NCBI GenBank assembly: GCA_033002965.1
Contig: JAURVB010014801.1
Span: forward strand, 1-64,000
Direction of reading: 5' to 3'
Length of the DNA: 64,000 bases
Source of the DNA: Piper betle
Taxonomy: Eukaryota; Streptophyta; Magnoliopsida; Piperales; Piperaceae
Part shown: positions 1 to 12,359 of the stretch, piece by piece
Layout: every line of letters begins with the position of its first letter
Numbering within the stretch: position 1 is the first letter of the stretch
Made by a program: the position numbers and the translations under genes
The notes under the pieces: generated by a model
What the model was told of the DNA's origin: nothing
The model's database searches: none
The model's input: the letters and a program-made list of their open reading frames with translations, nothing else

Positions 1-1768
1 CATCCTATCTCCCTCTTCTTCATTTTCTTGCATTCATATGTCTTTTTAATTGATAATAGCTTGATAAACATGAGAATTAAAGTTTTAAATCAACAAAGAA
101 AAGAACTAAAGCTAAACTGAAATTGGAATCCCGTCCACGGCCGAGTAGCTCTGAGCTTTGGCAAGATGGGCGACCGTGAAGAACAATTGCAAGGGAGTCC
201 CTCACACCCTGACGACCTCTCCTGCTGCTGGGTCGAAGGGAGGGCTCTCCACGTCCCTGATTTTCTGGTGGGTGGCGGAATTGCACCTGTGAGGGGCGGA
301 GTTGTAGGGCTGATGGAAGTGGTGACATTCTACTGGAATAGGTGCTGTAATGGATGTTTAGAGGGGTAGACACCAGTTGTGCTTCATCGATTGCATCATG
401 GGTTCCTTCATAGCAGTTCAGGCCACCGGAATAGTCCACAACAGACGACCTTCTCCGCTTGAATTCATGGTGGCGAACTGCAGAAGTGGGGAGAACGACC
501 ATACTCCATGCAACGTTAAAGGTGACCAATCTTTCTTTTTGTTGCCAGCCTGAGGTCACAGAACATCTGGACTGGAGCAAGGTGCAAGAGAGAGAGGTCT
601 GAGGCTGGAGAAGAAGAAGAAGGTGTGATCTGAGTTGATGCTACTGATGAAGCTAGAAGAAGAAGAGCCAACAAGAAGAAGAAGAAGAAGAACCACGTGT
701 GGCAAATCGGTAAATACTGGTTGACTCGGTACGCACTCAGGTTAAAAATAATACAAACTCGTAATAAATCTTTAAAAATAATTATTTTAATGGGTTATGG
801 TTTAAAGTTACTAAACTAATTTATTATTAGATGAAATCGACATGGACATAAGTAATAAAAATACGGTAATGATAAACGGTCGATAATTAATCGGCACACA
901 ACAAACGATTAACTTAGATCGGACGGTGATAAGCAATTAATAAAATAAATATTTTAACTTTACCATATTAAATTTAATATTAGGTAAATAAAGTCATTAT
1001 TTTAATAACGAGTCAGTAATATAGAAAATGAGTTATTAAACTATAGTCGGGTAACAAACACTATCGTCAAACCTAAATAGCATAATGAAAATAAATAAAG
1101 TTCAAAATTTTATTTAGTCGAATAATTTAAAATAATTGTATTAATAATATTTTTAAATTAGAATAATACAAATTATTTTAAATAATTTAATCGATATCAA
1201 CTTATTAATTGCTATGAATAAGGATAGCGATTAAAGATTTTAAACCAGTAAACTAAATTATCAAGATTGTGTTTAAGTAATTATCGTCTCAAAGGAAAAT
1301 ATACTAATAATAGTAATTAAATATTTGTTTATAAGTTGATAATTATTTTATTATTTGTTAAGTGTTAATTATGATCTAGATTATTAATGTAAAGTAGAAT
1401 TTAAATGATTATATCACATGAATAGTTTAATATTTAATATTGTTGAAATTTAATAGTGATATATATATATATTCGTTAATTACTTGCATGCATTTCTACT
1501 CAAATAAAATTATACTTATGTATATATATATGTCCTCGTTCAGATTAGGATCATTAGTCACAACTGCGAGTTCGAAATATCCAGGTCCGTATAATTATTT
1601 AAAATATTGTATTTTCCCTTGTTGTAGCCCTGGTCGGCTCTGAGCCAGATTCGACCACCATGCACCGAGTGCAACCGGGGTCAAGGAATTGATTCAGTCC
1701 GACACGGGCTACGCCCTTCATAATCAAATAATGGACTCGACCCATTAACAAATAAATTGGACATGATG

Positions 1769-2400
1769 GATTGGACTCACCAGCCAATTACGAACATGGT
1801 GGATTGGACTCACTAGCCAAAAACGGACATGGCGGATTAGACTCACCAGCCAGTAATTGACATGATGGACTGACCCATCAGCCAATAAATTTGGCATGGC
1901 AAATTGGTCTCGCAAGCCAATTACGGACATGGTGGATTGGACTCACCAGCTGATAACGGACATAGCGGATTGGACTCGCCAGTCGGTAATGGGCATGATG
2001 GACTGACCCATCAGCCAATAAATTGGACATGGTGGATTGGACTCGCCAGCCAATTACGGACATGGTTGATTGCACTCACCAGCCGATAACGGACTTGGCG
2101 GATTGGACTCGCCAACCGGTGATGGACATGATGGACTGACCCATCAGCCGATAAATTGAACTTGGCGGATTGGACTCGCCAGCCAATTACGAACATGGTG
2201 GATTGGACTCACCAGCCGATAACAGACATGGCGGATTGGACTCGCCAGCCGGTAAAGGACATGATGGACTGACCCATCAGCCAATAGATGGACATGGTGG
2301 ACTGACCCTTCAGGCAATAGATTGTCATGGTGGACTGACCCATCAGCCAACTAATGGACATGGTGGACTGAACCATCAGCTAATAAATGGACATGTTGGA
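1769..2400 (+). repeat. 33-bp tandem array with 133-bp higher-order repeat
   Basis: About nineteen 33-34-bp units containing GGACTCACCAGCC and GGACATGGTG. The first sixteen form four blocks of four unit types (A-B-C-D). Type A begins at 1769, 1902, 2035 and 2168, an exact 133-bp spacing. Type D differs by GACTGACCCATCAGCC. After the fourth block only D-type units continue. The array lies inside the E1 LTR. Small ORFs crossing it on both strands follow from the 33-bp period and are not genes. Confidence 0.93.
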
Positions 2401-2610
2401 ATGGTCACAACAGCCAATATTATGGATAATGATATGGAGTTTATGGACTTGTTTTGTTAATTATACGGCTTAGTGTTTAATCACTAACGTAGATTTGCCT
2501 CCGTAGGTTAGCAGCTGGAACTAAAGACTAAGAGATGACAGGGTGGTTCTTCCACCAACTCCGGTGGTGAACAGATAATAAGCAGACTTCTCTTTTTACT
2601 TTTCTTGTAT

Positions 2611-2617
2611 TATAAAT
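2611..2617 (+). promoter_or_regulatory. putative TATA box of E LTR
   Basis: TATAAAT sits inside a block (TATAAATGTGGCTATGGGAA) that is conserved about 220-240 bp from the LTR 3' end in E1, E6 and E7, and with changes in E3 and E4. The conservation and the TATA-like string suggest the retroelement promoter. No start site can be proven from sequence. Confidence 0.35.
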
Positions 2618-2854
2618 GTGGCTATGGGAAACAGTCCAAGACTCTGGGATATTTATTTCATAGATTGTCATTTGAAACATAAGTTCTTTTGAGGTAGAAA
2701 TGCTAGACTTATTTGCTTTCATATTATTCATGTAACCTTTTAAGTAACACCCAGTCCGGTTAGGACTGGTCATTATAGTGTTGGTTTTTTAAAATTTTGA
2801 GTAACACCGGGCCAGCAAGGCCCACAATATCGTGAAACATGGCGGGTCGTTACA

Positions 2855-5552
2855 CGATCGATGGTAGTGCAATATACACATTGTGGTTTTTCATTACCGA
2901 TGGTAGTAGTGTGCATTTGGTCGGTGGTAGTGCATCACAGACAATGGTTGGGCAACTTGGATGTCGGTTGTGCATCACAGACAACAGTTGTGCTACTCGA
3001 ATGGTGTGCAACTCGAACGGTAGTTCTGCTAATCGAACGACAGTTTCCTTTCAAGGTGCTGAAGCCTGATCCAGATCCCGTCAAACACATCAAATATAAG
3101 TAAAAGTAAGAAGTGAAATAAATGGGCTAAGCTCAAGTGTGAGTAGTATTTACCTGTCCTTCCACCAAAGTTGACTCAGGATTTGCAAAACCTACATCTA
3201 TTATATGAAAAAACATTGGTAATTACTGGTCCAAAAATAACTAATACAATCTGGCAAATAGGTATTCTACTACCCAGGTAGTCTAATGAAACTTCAAGAT
3301 TGCCTCACACGGAGCTGTATGCAAACATACTTATGCAAGTGTTGGCTCGCATGCACGGCTCATGTTCATATTCATACATACAATGCTTACTCCCTCACAT
3401 CTTCTATATTTCACCCCCATGGTACTTGAGCGGAAAAATGAATAGCCAAGTTAGTGCCACAAATTTTGGACATGTACTGTGATACGCAGTACCCTCTTAC
3501 ACCGCACTACCTCATGGTTTGAAGGAGTACTAGTGTGGTCCATACATATTTAAGTACCACTCATTCTCTTATTCGTGAAGTCCAAAAGAAATACACGTAC
3601 TTGTATAATAGGTTTAGGGAAGAGGCTTATATCATATATTTCTAGAGCTTCAGTTCAAAAACCAACAAGGGATCTCATCCTTGTAGTTTTGTTAAACATG
3701 CATTGAAAACACAGCTAAATGGACCAACATCAGAGGGATGCAATAAAATGTTGCCGATGCCATCTTACGTATAAAACACGACTAAATTCGACATGCAAGG
3801 AGTCAAGCAGAGAGGAGAGTCCCACGGACCTGTGGTCTAATGTCCAAGAGTATTTGCACATCTACGGCAAGTTCAGACTCTGAAACCTAGATCCGAACCT
3901 ACTACTAATTAAAATACTAACATCTCTCTACGATGCATGCTTGTGGTGTGTGCTCATATCATCAATACATTATAATAAAGAATACAGTTGCTAACAAACC
4001 TATAACTACACTCATAAATATATATATTGCACTCATAGATAAATAGATAAATAATAAATACATAAACATGAACAATACTCTAATCATAAAATAATAATAT
4101 AATTATACTACATAAATATATTGATAAACACAGGTAAACATCAACATATACTCGTGTTAGTATATATATATATATATAATAATTCAATAAACAAATAAAT
4201 AAACTAGCAAATCATTAATACTCATTAATAAAGAATAATAATGATATCATAGTAATCTAATATAAGAATACATAATTAAATACAAATAAATAATAACATA
4301 TTCATAACGAACAAATGTGTGTGTGTGTGTGTATATATATATATACATACATACATACATACAATTCAGTAAACATAATAAGGCTAATATTCATAAGTAA
4401 ATATAATATTAATAATAACAAATAATCATATAAACATTCTACCTACATAATACACATATAAATAAAAATAAATAAATAATAAGGAATGAATAAATAAATA
4501 TAACAATAAATAAAAGAAAAACGGCCGAGAAACGGCCGAAAACGGGCTAAAACTGAGTTGAACCGAACTGAACCAAGCTGAACCAAGTGAGTTAAATGGG
4601 ATGAACCAAATCTGTGTGAGTTAACTAGAAAATGGGTTGGGTTAATTGGGTGGACATGAACTGGCCTGATGGACACGACACGGTCATGGTCAGGCGGACT
4701 TGTGCACGGCCAGGTGGAAGCGAATGCAGGCAGCAAATGCGATCACGGGCAAATGGGGAAAATGGGGGCGCTGCGGTGCCTGTTGCTGGAGAAGGCCGAC
4801 GGCGGCACAGCTGGGGTTGCTGCTAGTGGGGATCGACGGAGGGCATCACGATGGAGATATTGGTGGTGACCATCGGCGGAGTCCGGCCATTGGCAGGACA
4901 AAAATCGGCTAGAAAGGTGCAAAGGTACGGCAACGTCGAGGGTGGTCTCAAATGGAAGATCACAGCGGGGGAAAGCTTTTGGGGTTGTGAACTTAATCGA
5001 AGGACAGTTGCCAACGCCGGAAAAAGGCCCAAAAGGGTGGTGGTAACGGCAAAAATCGACTAAAAAAATGCCGTCGCCAACGGTGACTGAGGCGGCGCCG
5101 ATGGCAATCTTGGGCAAAAACTAATAGCCGCCCGCGAGCTAGTCACGGTCGTACCGATCTGGTGGCTAGAGGCAAGGCAGAAACTCGCTGGTGGCAAGCC
5201 AAATTGGTGGTGGTGCTAAGAGTATAAATTCTATGATGCATGCAACGAGAAACCTTAAGAATCCCAAAAAATTCTAAACACTGCAACTACCTAGATCTAT
5301 GCCTAAAATCGTAACTAACTCATAAAAAACATATGTATACCTCATGTATACATTGATAACTTATGCTCTACTATATTATAACTAAAACTATCATATGGAT
5401 GTTGAGCATACTCAGCCTCAATAACATGCTCAGATGCCCTTCTGGGCCTCATATTCATATTCTTCAAATTATTCTATCTCGGGCTCGCTCAAACTGACTC
5501 GACATTGATCCAACTGGGCAACTGCAGCGGGGTAAAACCTTTACCCAAAGTT
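2855..5552 (-). mobile_element. D1: internally deleted long-LTR element
   Basis: Positions 2855-3082 match the internal repeat region of D6 (about 41265-41570), with degenerate 18-20-bp repeats containing GTGCATCACGGAC. At about 3083 the sequence jumps into the D LTR near GTCAAACACATCAAAT, so about 1.5 kb with the primer site and LTR 3' end is missing. The LTR continues through an AT-rich zone with microsatellites and a GC-rich island (about 4630-5210), and ends at 5552 just short of its terminus. At 5553 the sequence flips to an inverted D copy. Orientation is taken from the primer site of D6. No coding region. Confidence 0.75.
4316..4362. repeat. compound microsatellite (GT)n(AT)n(ACAT)n
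   Basis: Runs of GT, AT and ACAT lie back to back inside the D1 LTR. A related AT/AC tract sits at the matching LTR position in D4 (10789-10832), so the tract belongs to the family. Confidence 0.9.
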
Positions 5553-6330
5553 GGGGTTTCAGAGCACTAGTACTCTTTAAAACCCTGAGATAGTGCATTT
5601 TATGAGCGTACTCCATAGCACAGCACATACCCGAACTTTGTGGCACTAACTTAACAGTTCCTTTTGCCACTCGAGTACCGTGGTGGGTGAAATATAGAAG
5701 ATGTGAGGGCGTAAATGTTGTATGTATGAATATGTACATTAGTCGTGCCTACGAGCTGGTACTTGGTTAATTATGTTTGCTTATCGCTCGGTGTGAGGCA
5801 ATCTTGAAATTTCATAAGATTTCATGGAAAATGGAATACCCATTTGCCAAAGTGTATTAGTTATTTTCTAGACCATTAACACTTATTAATGACGTTTTTC
5901 ACATAATATATATATGTCTTGTAATTCCTTTGTCGACTTTGGTGGAAGGGCAAATAAATGCCACACACACTTGAGCTCACTGCATTTATTTATTTTTAAT
6001 ACTTTTACTTATATTTGATGTGTTTTGATTTGTATTTAACCATGTCTTCCATTATCATGGCACCAAAATGGTTGTTTCAATCTATTGTATCCATCGAGTC
6101 TTACCTACTAACCACTTTAAACGTGACTCGATTCTATTGTAGCATTTCTGATTTAGTTCTTAAATGAACTGAAATCGGGGTGTTACATCTTCCATTCTCA
6201 TGACACCAAGCGGGTTATTTCGATATATTTTATCGATTGAGTCTTACCGACCAACAACTTTAAATATGACTTCGCCCGATCATAACATTTTTTATTCGGT
6301 TGTTAAGTAAAATGAAATCGTGATGTTACA
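5553..6330 (+). mobile_element. D2: inverted D LTR fragment with terminal duplication
   Basis: Positions 5553-6187 are the reverse complement of the first 630-650 bp of a D LTR (compare 8729-9376) and end in GGGGTGTTACA at 6187. Positions 6188-6330 repeat the last 140 bp or so in diverged form, ending GTGATGTTACA at 6330. With D1 this forms a fold-back arrangement of D sequence joined at 5552/5553. Non-coding. Confidence 0.75.
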
Positions 6331-8379
6331 TCATTATTCATGTGATACAATCAATTATGTCGTACCTTGTCTTTACAATTAATTATTCAATCACAATTCA
6401 CCCTTAACGAATGATAAAATGATTATTAACTTACTAGCATGTATTTAATTACTAATGTTAGTGTATTTTCCTTGTTGAATTAATTATTTAACTAAAAAAA
6501 CCATATTAAGATTACAGTCCTAGAAATTTAGCTTACCATTTAGACTTTTAATTAATATCACACTTTAATTCCTATTAAGAAATAACGGTTACTTATTTCA
6601 TTAATAATAACTTTGATATTTATCAATGACAAGATATTCACTTTTCACTAACTCTAATTAATTATCCTAAGATTAGTTATACCGTCGCATCCAATTATTT
6701 GATATAATTTGTATTAAAATTTAAACAATATCACTCGATAGATTATTTTAAATTAGTTAATTCGGTAAAGGTTCAAACTTTATTTATTTTGGGCATGCTA
6801 TTACGATTCAACGCTTGCGATTATTATGTTATTATATCCCAATAATCTATTACTTATTTACCAATACAATCACATAAGGTTCTTATCTTTATATTTTATT
6901 AGTGACACATAAATATAAATAATTGTAAACACTAAACAATAATTTAATACTAATCCCATTTTAACTGCAAAAATATACGTATGATAGTTATAATACACTC
7001 ATACACACAAATTTCCATCATTTTAATTAACCCAACATGATTAATTATAATTGTTATTTGAATAATAATTAATAACTCATGATCACATACGCATTTTAAC
7101 TTACTAAGATATAAAGACTAGTTCATGAGTATATTAAAATGACATTCATTAATTAATTAACTATATCCATTAACAAACACATATATATCATTATTCACTA
7201 TAATATTTATTCACATTATCTAATATAATTAATATACATATCCTCCATGAAAGCACAATATTTTTATTTAATATTGTATGAATAATTATTTATTAATAAT
7301 TAACCTACATGATCATGAATTTAAAAGACAATCATATACATAAATCAACAACAGTAACAAAAATAATTTAATTATCTATATATAATAAAAAGCATGTTTT
7401 TATCCATAAACATAAGATAATAAACATATGATCAACTATTGCTAACATCATCACTTGATTTAATGCAACTCACTTTGAATTAATTAATATTTAATCACTC
7501 ATTAATCAAACCCAAAACTAAAAAGAACACAAACACTATAGATGCATGTGAGAAGAAAAGGACAGGTTTACCCATACAAGATAGAAAATGAAAAGGCTCC
7601 CAGAAAGGACAAGACGATATTAGAGGGGGAAAAGTGTTGGAAAATATGTGCTATAGTAGAATCAACCCAAAGAAAATATTTTTCCTCAAGCTACTCAATC
7701 AACTACTCTAAAGCCCTCCCTTTGTGAGCCAAATTTGCTCACAAACTATGAAGAAGATATTTTATTTAATATTAACAAAATTCTCCTTTATTTAGAAGAA
7801 TAAATGCTGAATTTAAGAAGTCACTAGATTAAACTTCTATATAACAGGCATAATCACACATAAGTAAATGAGACACCAACCATTAGTGTGATAATAAAAA
7901 GTCAACAACTAACTATTTAGTTTTTTTTAATGCGAATGAGTGATGGAAACCTAACAAAAAGAAGCCTTTTAGAAATTAAATCACACTCACAATTCCTAAT
8001 CCTAAAAATCTTTCGCATCCTACAACATGGGGATACAAAGTCTTCCCCTTATCTTCAACTCTCAACCAAAACTATGTCCTTACACACCTTGTAAGCCTAC
8101 CTAAGAGACCGTAGCTGCTACTAACCCAAGGTCAATGGGTTTGACCTGTGGTTAAACCTTATTCGAATGAAGGGAAAAGTAAAAAGATAAAATAAAATAC
8201 AATAAATAAAACATATTTAAAACAATCCATACATACCACTGTACTGATATGCTAAAGGGAATAATTAATAATTTATGATATTGATTCCCAAGAATTAATT
8301 TAATAAAATAATATTTAAGATTCATTTTAAGATTTACAAAACCCTAAATAAAAGAATGTAGTTATTTTGGGGTTCTACA
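6331..8379 (-). mobile_element. E2: decayed E-family LTR
   Basis: From ATTCATGTGATACAATCA the sequence follows the AT-rich half of the E6 LTR (about 39487-40130) in the same direction, in diverged form: 6331 to about 7000 aligns by eye. Similarity then fades. Positions 7550-7620 weakly resemble the later E6 LTR, and GGGGTTCTACA at 8379 may be the outer LTR end. Very AT-rich, with no credible coding ORF. The 7100-8379 part is assigned by position more than by similarity. Confidence 0.5.
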
Positions 8380-8728
8380 ATAATTAAATTGTATTCCAAT
8401 CTAGACTAATCTATCCATGTCTATATACCAATTTCAGACATGACTTTACAAACATTAATAATTTGTTAACAACACCATACAAATATCATACAATGATTAA
8501 ATAATAATTAGCATAGTATGCATTGATCAACGTTAGTAATTAAACATGATGATCAACTTAGGACATGAGCGATACAACACTGGAATTAAGTGTTGCATTT
8601 CTAGTGCTGCATCGCTTGGCTCAGCTAGGGTTTTACAATAAGTGAGGACCATGATGCTCACAATAGGGAGTTACAGTGCCATGGGATTGTGTTTAGTACA
8701 TGTTTTTAAAATTAGTGAAGGCCACAAC
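8380..8728. other. unclassified 349-bp spacer with imperfect hairpin
   Basis: I cannot assign this to any repeat in the window. It contains an imperfect inverted repeat at about 8567-8613 (arms AGCGATACAACACTGG and CTAGTGCTGCATCGCT) and a GGGTTTTACA string near 8635 like a D LTR terminus. No ORF of note. Confidence 0.4.
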
Positions 8729-9376
8729 TGTAACACCCTGATTTCGGTTCACATGAGAACCAAATTAGAAATGTTACGATCGAGTTCAGCCATATTAAAA
8801 GTTGTTAGACGATAAGACCCGACCGATAAAATAAATTGGAACAACCCACTTGGTGTCATGAGAATGAAAGACATTGTTAAATAAGCATCAAAACACATCA
8901 AATACAAATAAAAGTAACAACAAAATAACAACGTTGAGCTCAAGTGTGTCTACCATTTATTTGTCCTCCCACCAAAGTAGACTAAATATTTCCAGACCAA
9001 CATATATAATATAAAAAATGTCCGTAATGAATGTTACTGGTCCGAACAATAACTAATACAATCTGGCAATTAGGTGTTCCATTACACACAAAAACTTATT
9101 AAACTTCCAAATTTCCTCACACTATGTGATAAGAAAATATACTTAAACAAGTGTTGGTTTGCATGCACGGCTTATATTCATATTCATGCATACAATGCTT
9201 ACGCCCTCACATCTTCCGTATTTGACCTACCATGGTAATCAAGTAGCAAAAGTAACAGTTAAGTTAGGGCCATAAATTCCATAAATGTGTTGTGCTTCGG
9301 AGTACCCTAGTACACCGCAATACCTCAGGGTCTAAAGGAGTACTAGTGTTGTCCATACATATCTCCATACTGATCA
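8729..9376 (-). mobile_element. D3: D LTR, first part (split by D4)
   Basis: Begins TGTAACACCCTGATTTCGG, the D LTR terminus, and runs 648 bp to CTCCATACTGATCA. The matching continuation (CTCACTCTCTTCTTCGTGAAATC) is found at 17831, after the complete D4 LTR. D3 was therefore interrupted by D4. Confidence 0.75.
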
Positions 9377-10788
9377 TGTAACACCCCTATTTCGGTTCCT
9401 TAAAAACCGAATCAGAAATGTTTCGATCGAGTCGAGTCATGTTTAAAGCTGTTATTTGGTACAACATGATCGATAAAATAGATCCAAACATCCTCCTTGG
9501 TGTCATGAGATTGGAAGACTTCGCTAAATACCCGTCGAAACACATCAAACATAAATAAAATAAGAAAGTAAATAACTGCATTGAGCTCAAGTGTGTGTCT
9601 CGTTTTTCTATCCTCCCACCAAAATTGACTCAAGATTGCAAAACCTACATACATTATATGAAAAATGCCAGAACAAATGTTATTGGTCCGAAAAATAAAT
9701 AATACAAACTGGCAAATGGGTATTCCATTACCCACGATAGCTTATGAGACTTCAAGATTGCCTCACACTGGGCGGTAATGAAACATACTTAAGTAAATGC
9801 TCGGCTTACATGCACGGCTCATATTCATATTCATACATACAACACTTACGCCCTCATATCTTCCATATCACCTGCCACGGTACTTGAGTGGCAAAAGGAG
9901 CAGTTAAGTTAGTGCCACAAATTTCGGAAATGTGCTGCATTACACAGTACCCTCATACACCACACTACCTCAGTGTTTGAAAGAGTACTAGTGTAGTGCT
10001 TACATATCTCCGTACCACTCATTCTCTTATTCGTGAAATCCTTAAAAATGCACGTACTTATATAATAGGCTTAGGGAAGAGGCTTGTATCATACATTTCT
10101 AAAGCTTAGTTCGAAAACCAACAAGGGATCTCATCCATGTAGTTTTACTAAACATGTGTAGATAACACAGCTAAAAGGCCCGACAATGGCAGAATCCGAT
10201 AAAACACGGCCAATGTCGTCCTACATCTAAAACTTTATTAAACACAACACGTAAAGAGTTAAGTAGAGAGGGAGAGTACTACAAACTTGTGGTCCAAGCT
10301 ATAAGCATATCTGCACATCTAGTTGGACTGCAAAACATGCATTAGAACCAACTACTAAGCACAATACTAATGTCTCTATATGATGCATGCTCGTGGTGTG
10401 TGCTTATATCATCAATACATCGTAATACAGAAAATAATGCTAACAAACCTACAACCAAACTCGTGGCATGCAAATCGAGACATAATAATAATAAATAATA
10501 AATAAATACAGAAACGAGCAAATGCACTCATAATAATTAAACAAATAATAAATATATAAACATGAACATAAATAATACTCTAATTGTAAAATAATAATAT
10601 AATTACACTATACAAATATATGAGTAACGAAAAGTAACTATCAATATATACCCGTGTTAGTAAACATATAATATAAATAAATAAACAAATAGGTTAATAC
10701 TCATTAATTATGAATATTTATAATATCATAGTCATACGATGCAAGAATACATAATTAAATATAAATAAATTGTAACATACATAGAACA

Positions 10789-10832
10789 ATATATATATAT
10801 ATATATATATATATGACACACACACACACACA
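10789..10832. repeat. (AT)n(AC)n microsatellite
   Basis: Thirteen or so AT repeats followed by AC repeats, at the same LTR position as the 4316-4362 tract of D1. Confidence 0.9.
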
Positions 10833-11224
10833 TACATATATACAATTTAGTACACATAATAAAACTAATATTCATAAGTAAATTTAATGTTAATAATAAA
10901 AAAATAATCTTGTAGACATTCATCATATATGATAAACATATAAATAAAAATAAATAAATGTATAAATAAATAAATAAAACAATAAAGAAAGAAAAAATGT
11001 CATAACATCCAATCATGCTAAATCATGTGAATATGCAGCTAGCTAAACTAACAGAGAAGTTCATGAATTAACGAAAACGGTGTAAGAACTGATGAAAACG
11101 GTCCAAAAATGAGCTGAACAGGACCGAACCGAGGTGAACTAGACCAAACTAAAAGGTCTGAACCAACCCGATCTTGGTTAAATAAACTACTAGGTTTACT
11201 TGGCAGACATGACACTTGGCAGCT

Positions 11225-11229
11225 ATGAA
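11225..11229. repeat. target site duplication of Athila A1 (ATGAA)
   Basis: ATGAA precedes the LTR at 11230 and is repeated exactly at 16620-16624 after the opposite LTR end. This fixes both ends of A1 inside the D4 LTR. Confidence 0.9.
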
Positions 11230-12359
11230 TGTTCGCATAATTTCAATGACATGCAAGTATACATGGTTGAAACAAGTAATATAATGAAAAATTTAAGTAT
11301 CGTCCTAGAGAGAGATGAATTTCCATATGTTAATTGTATGAAATAGAAATAAGAGTAAAACAACAACAAAAAAAAAGATTTTTGTTTCAAATAAAATTCA
11401 TTCTAGAGTCAAATTTCCCTAAACATGAAATTAATCTTCATCCCTCGGATTGTCAATCTTGGATAACTATAGGACATTGTGGCTCTCGCTTCTTCATGCA
11501 TCTATTATTTTACCTCAATTTCTACCTCCCGGTGATAATTGATTAATCAATAAAATAATGCATTAAGATTGCCTTATAATCGCATATGGTGTTGTGTATC
11601 TTCCGACGACAACGACAAACTAGTTAAAAAACTCATCGTATGATGAATTATCATTGACTAATCTAATTAATTTCTCCCGAAATCTAATTAAACGTCATGA
11701 TCTAAGAAGTAAACGATCAATCTATTCTTAGCATTAAGAACATGATAATTTAAACAATCCAATTGAATAAAAGAGTAAGAGGTTGAAATGACTTCAATTA
11801 AATCATGTTAAGTTCCATTCTTCTCTAGAACGAAATACATGATTACTTAATAATAAAAATAGAAAATATTATAAAGAAGAAACTACTTTTCATTATGAAA
11901 GGGAAAGAATTACAAAAACTAAACTACTCCTAAGCCAAAAGTTGAGATATTTCAATCAACAAATGACCACCCCTTTATATAGAAGATGAAATGGCAATTA
12001 GATACATGAATTTAAAGAGGGTGTTTACAAATTGATGTAGTCTAATTAGTTATGATGGCCATTCAAATTTCCAACTCCTCGACATACTCAAATGCAGTCA
12101 AAACAATGTACATCCATCTTCATCAAACTTTGTCAACACCATAAATTGTAACCCTTGGGTGGCCATGAGCTTTCAATTCCAAAGCTTAATTTGTTTCATC
12201 TTTTTCTGCATTAGAACTCCAAAATTAAGCATATCTCATAAAATATTAATTAGCTAGAATAAAACGAGAAATATTATTTAATTAATAATGTTTATACCCG
12301 GGAAGAACAAAATTATATTAAAAACATGGGTAAATATTGTATACTTTAAACACTTAATA
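11230..12359 (-). repeat. A1 3' LTR
   Basis: About 1130 bp, the same repeat as 18457-19611, 47102-48259 and 55296-56455. The inner end is CACTTAATA instead of CTTAACA. A TATATAAAGG box is present on the minus strand near 11975. Confidence 0.9.

Larger units (their letters stand above)
1..2854 (+). mobile_element. E1: Tekay-like LTR, 5' end outside window
   Basis: Sense-oriented LTR of family E. It ends in GGGTCGTTACA, the same end that is followed by a tRNA-iMet primer site in other copies. The start of the window matches a point about 250 bp inside the 3' LTR of E7, so the full LTR is about 3.1 kb. Order: GC-rich segment (about 130-560), AT-rich segment (about 730-1600), a conserved block with GACCACCATGCACC (about 1655), a 33-bp tandem array, and a conserved 3' end. 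No primer site or gag follows; sequence resembling D internal DNA begins at 2855. It is therefore a solo LTR or a truncated 3' LTR. No coding sequence is supported. Confidence 0.85.

Noticed and set aside
1745..2350. Series of overlapping 61-96-codon ORFs on both strands
   Set aside because: They follow the 33-bp period of the array, a multiple of three, which keeps frames open by chance.
1769..2400. CRISPR-like regular spacing
   Set aside because: Adjacent direct repeats without unique spacers, inside a plant LTR. It is a minisatellite.
4743..5117. 124-codon minus-strand ORF and similar ones at 16787-17179 and 24272-24664
   Set aside because: They lie in the GC-rich islands of D LTRs, have different frames and limits in each copy, and contain no recognised domain. 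Composition explains them.
7542..7727. 61-codon plus-strand ORF
   Set aside because: No domain, no similarity to anything in the window, and it lies in decayed LTR sequence.
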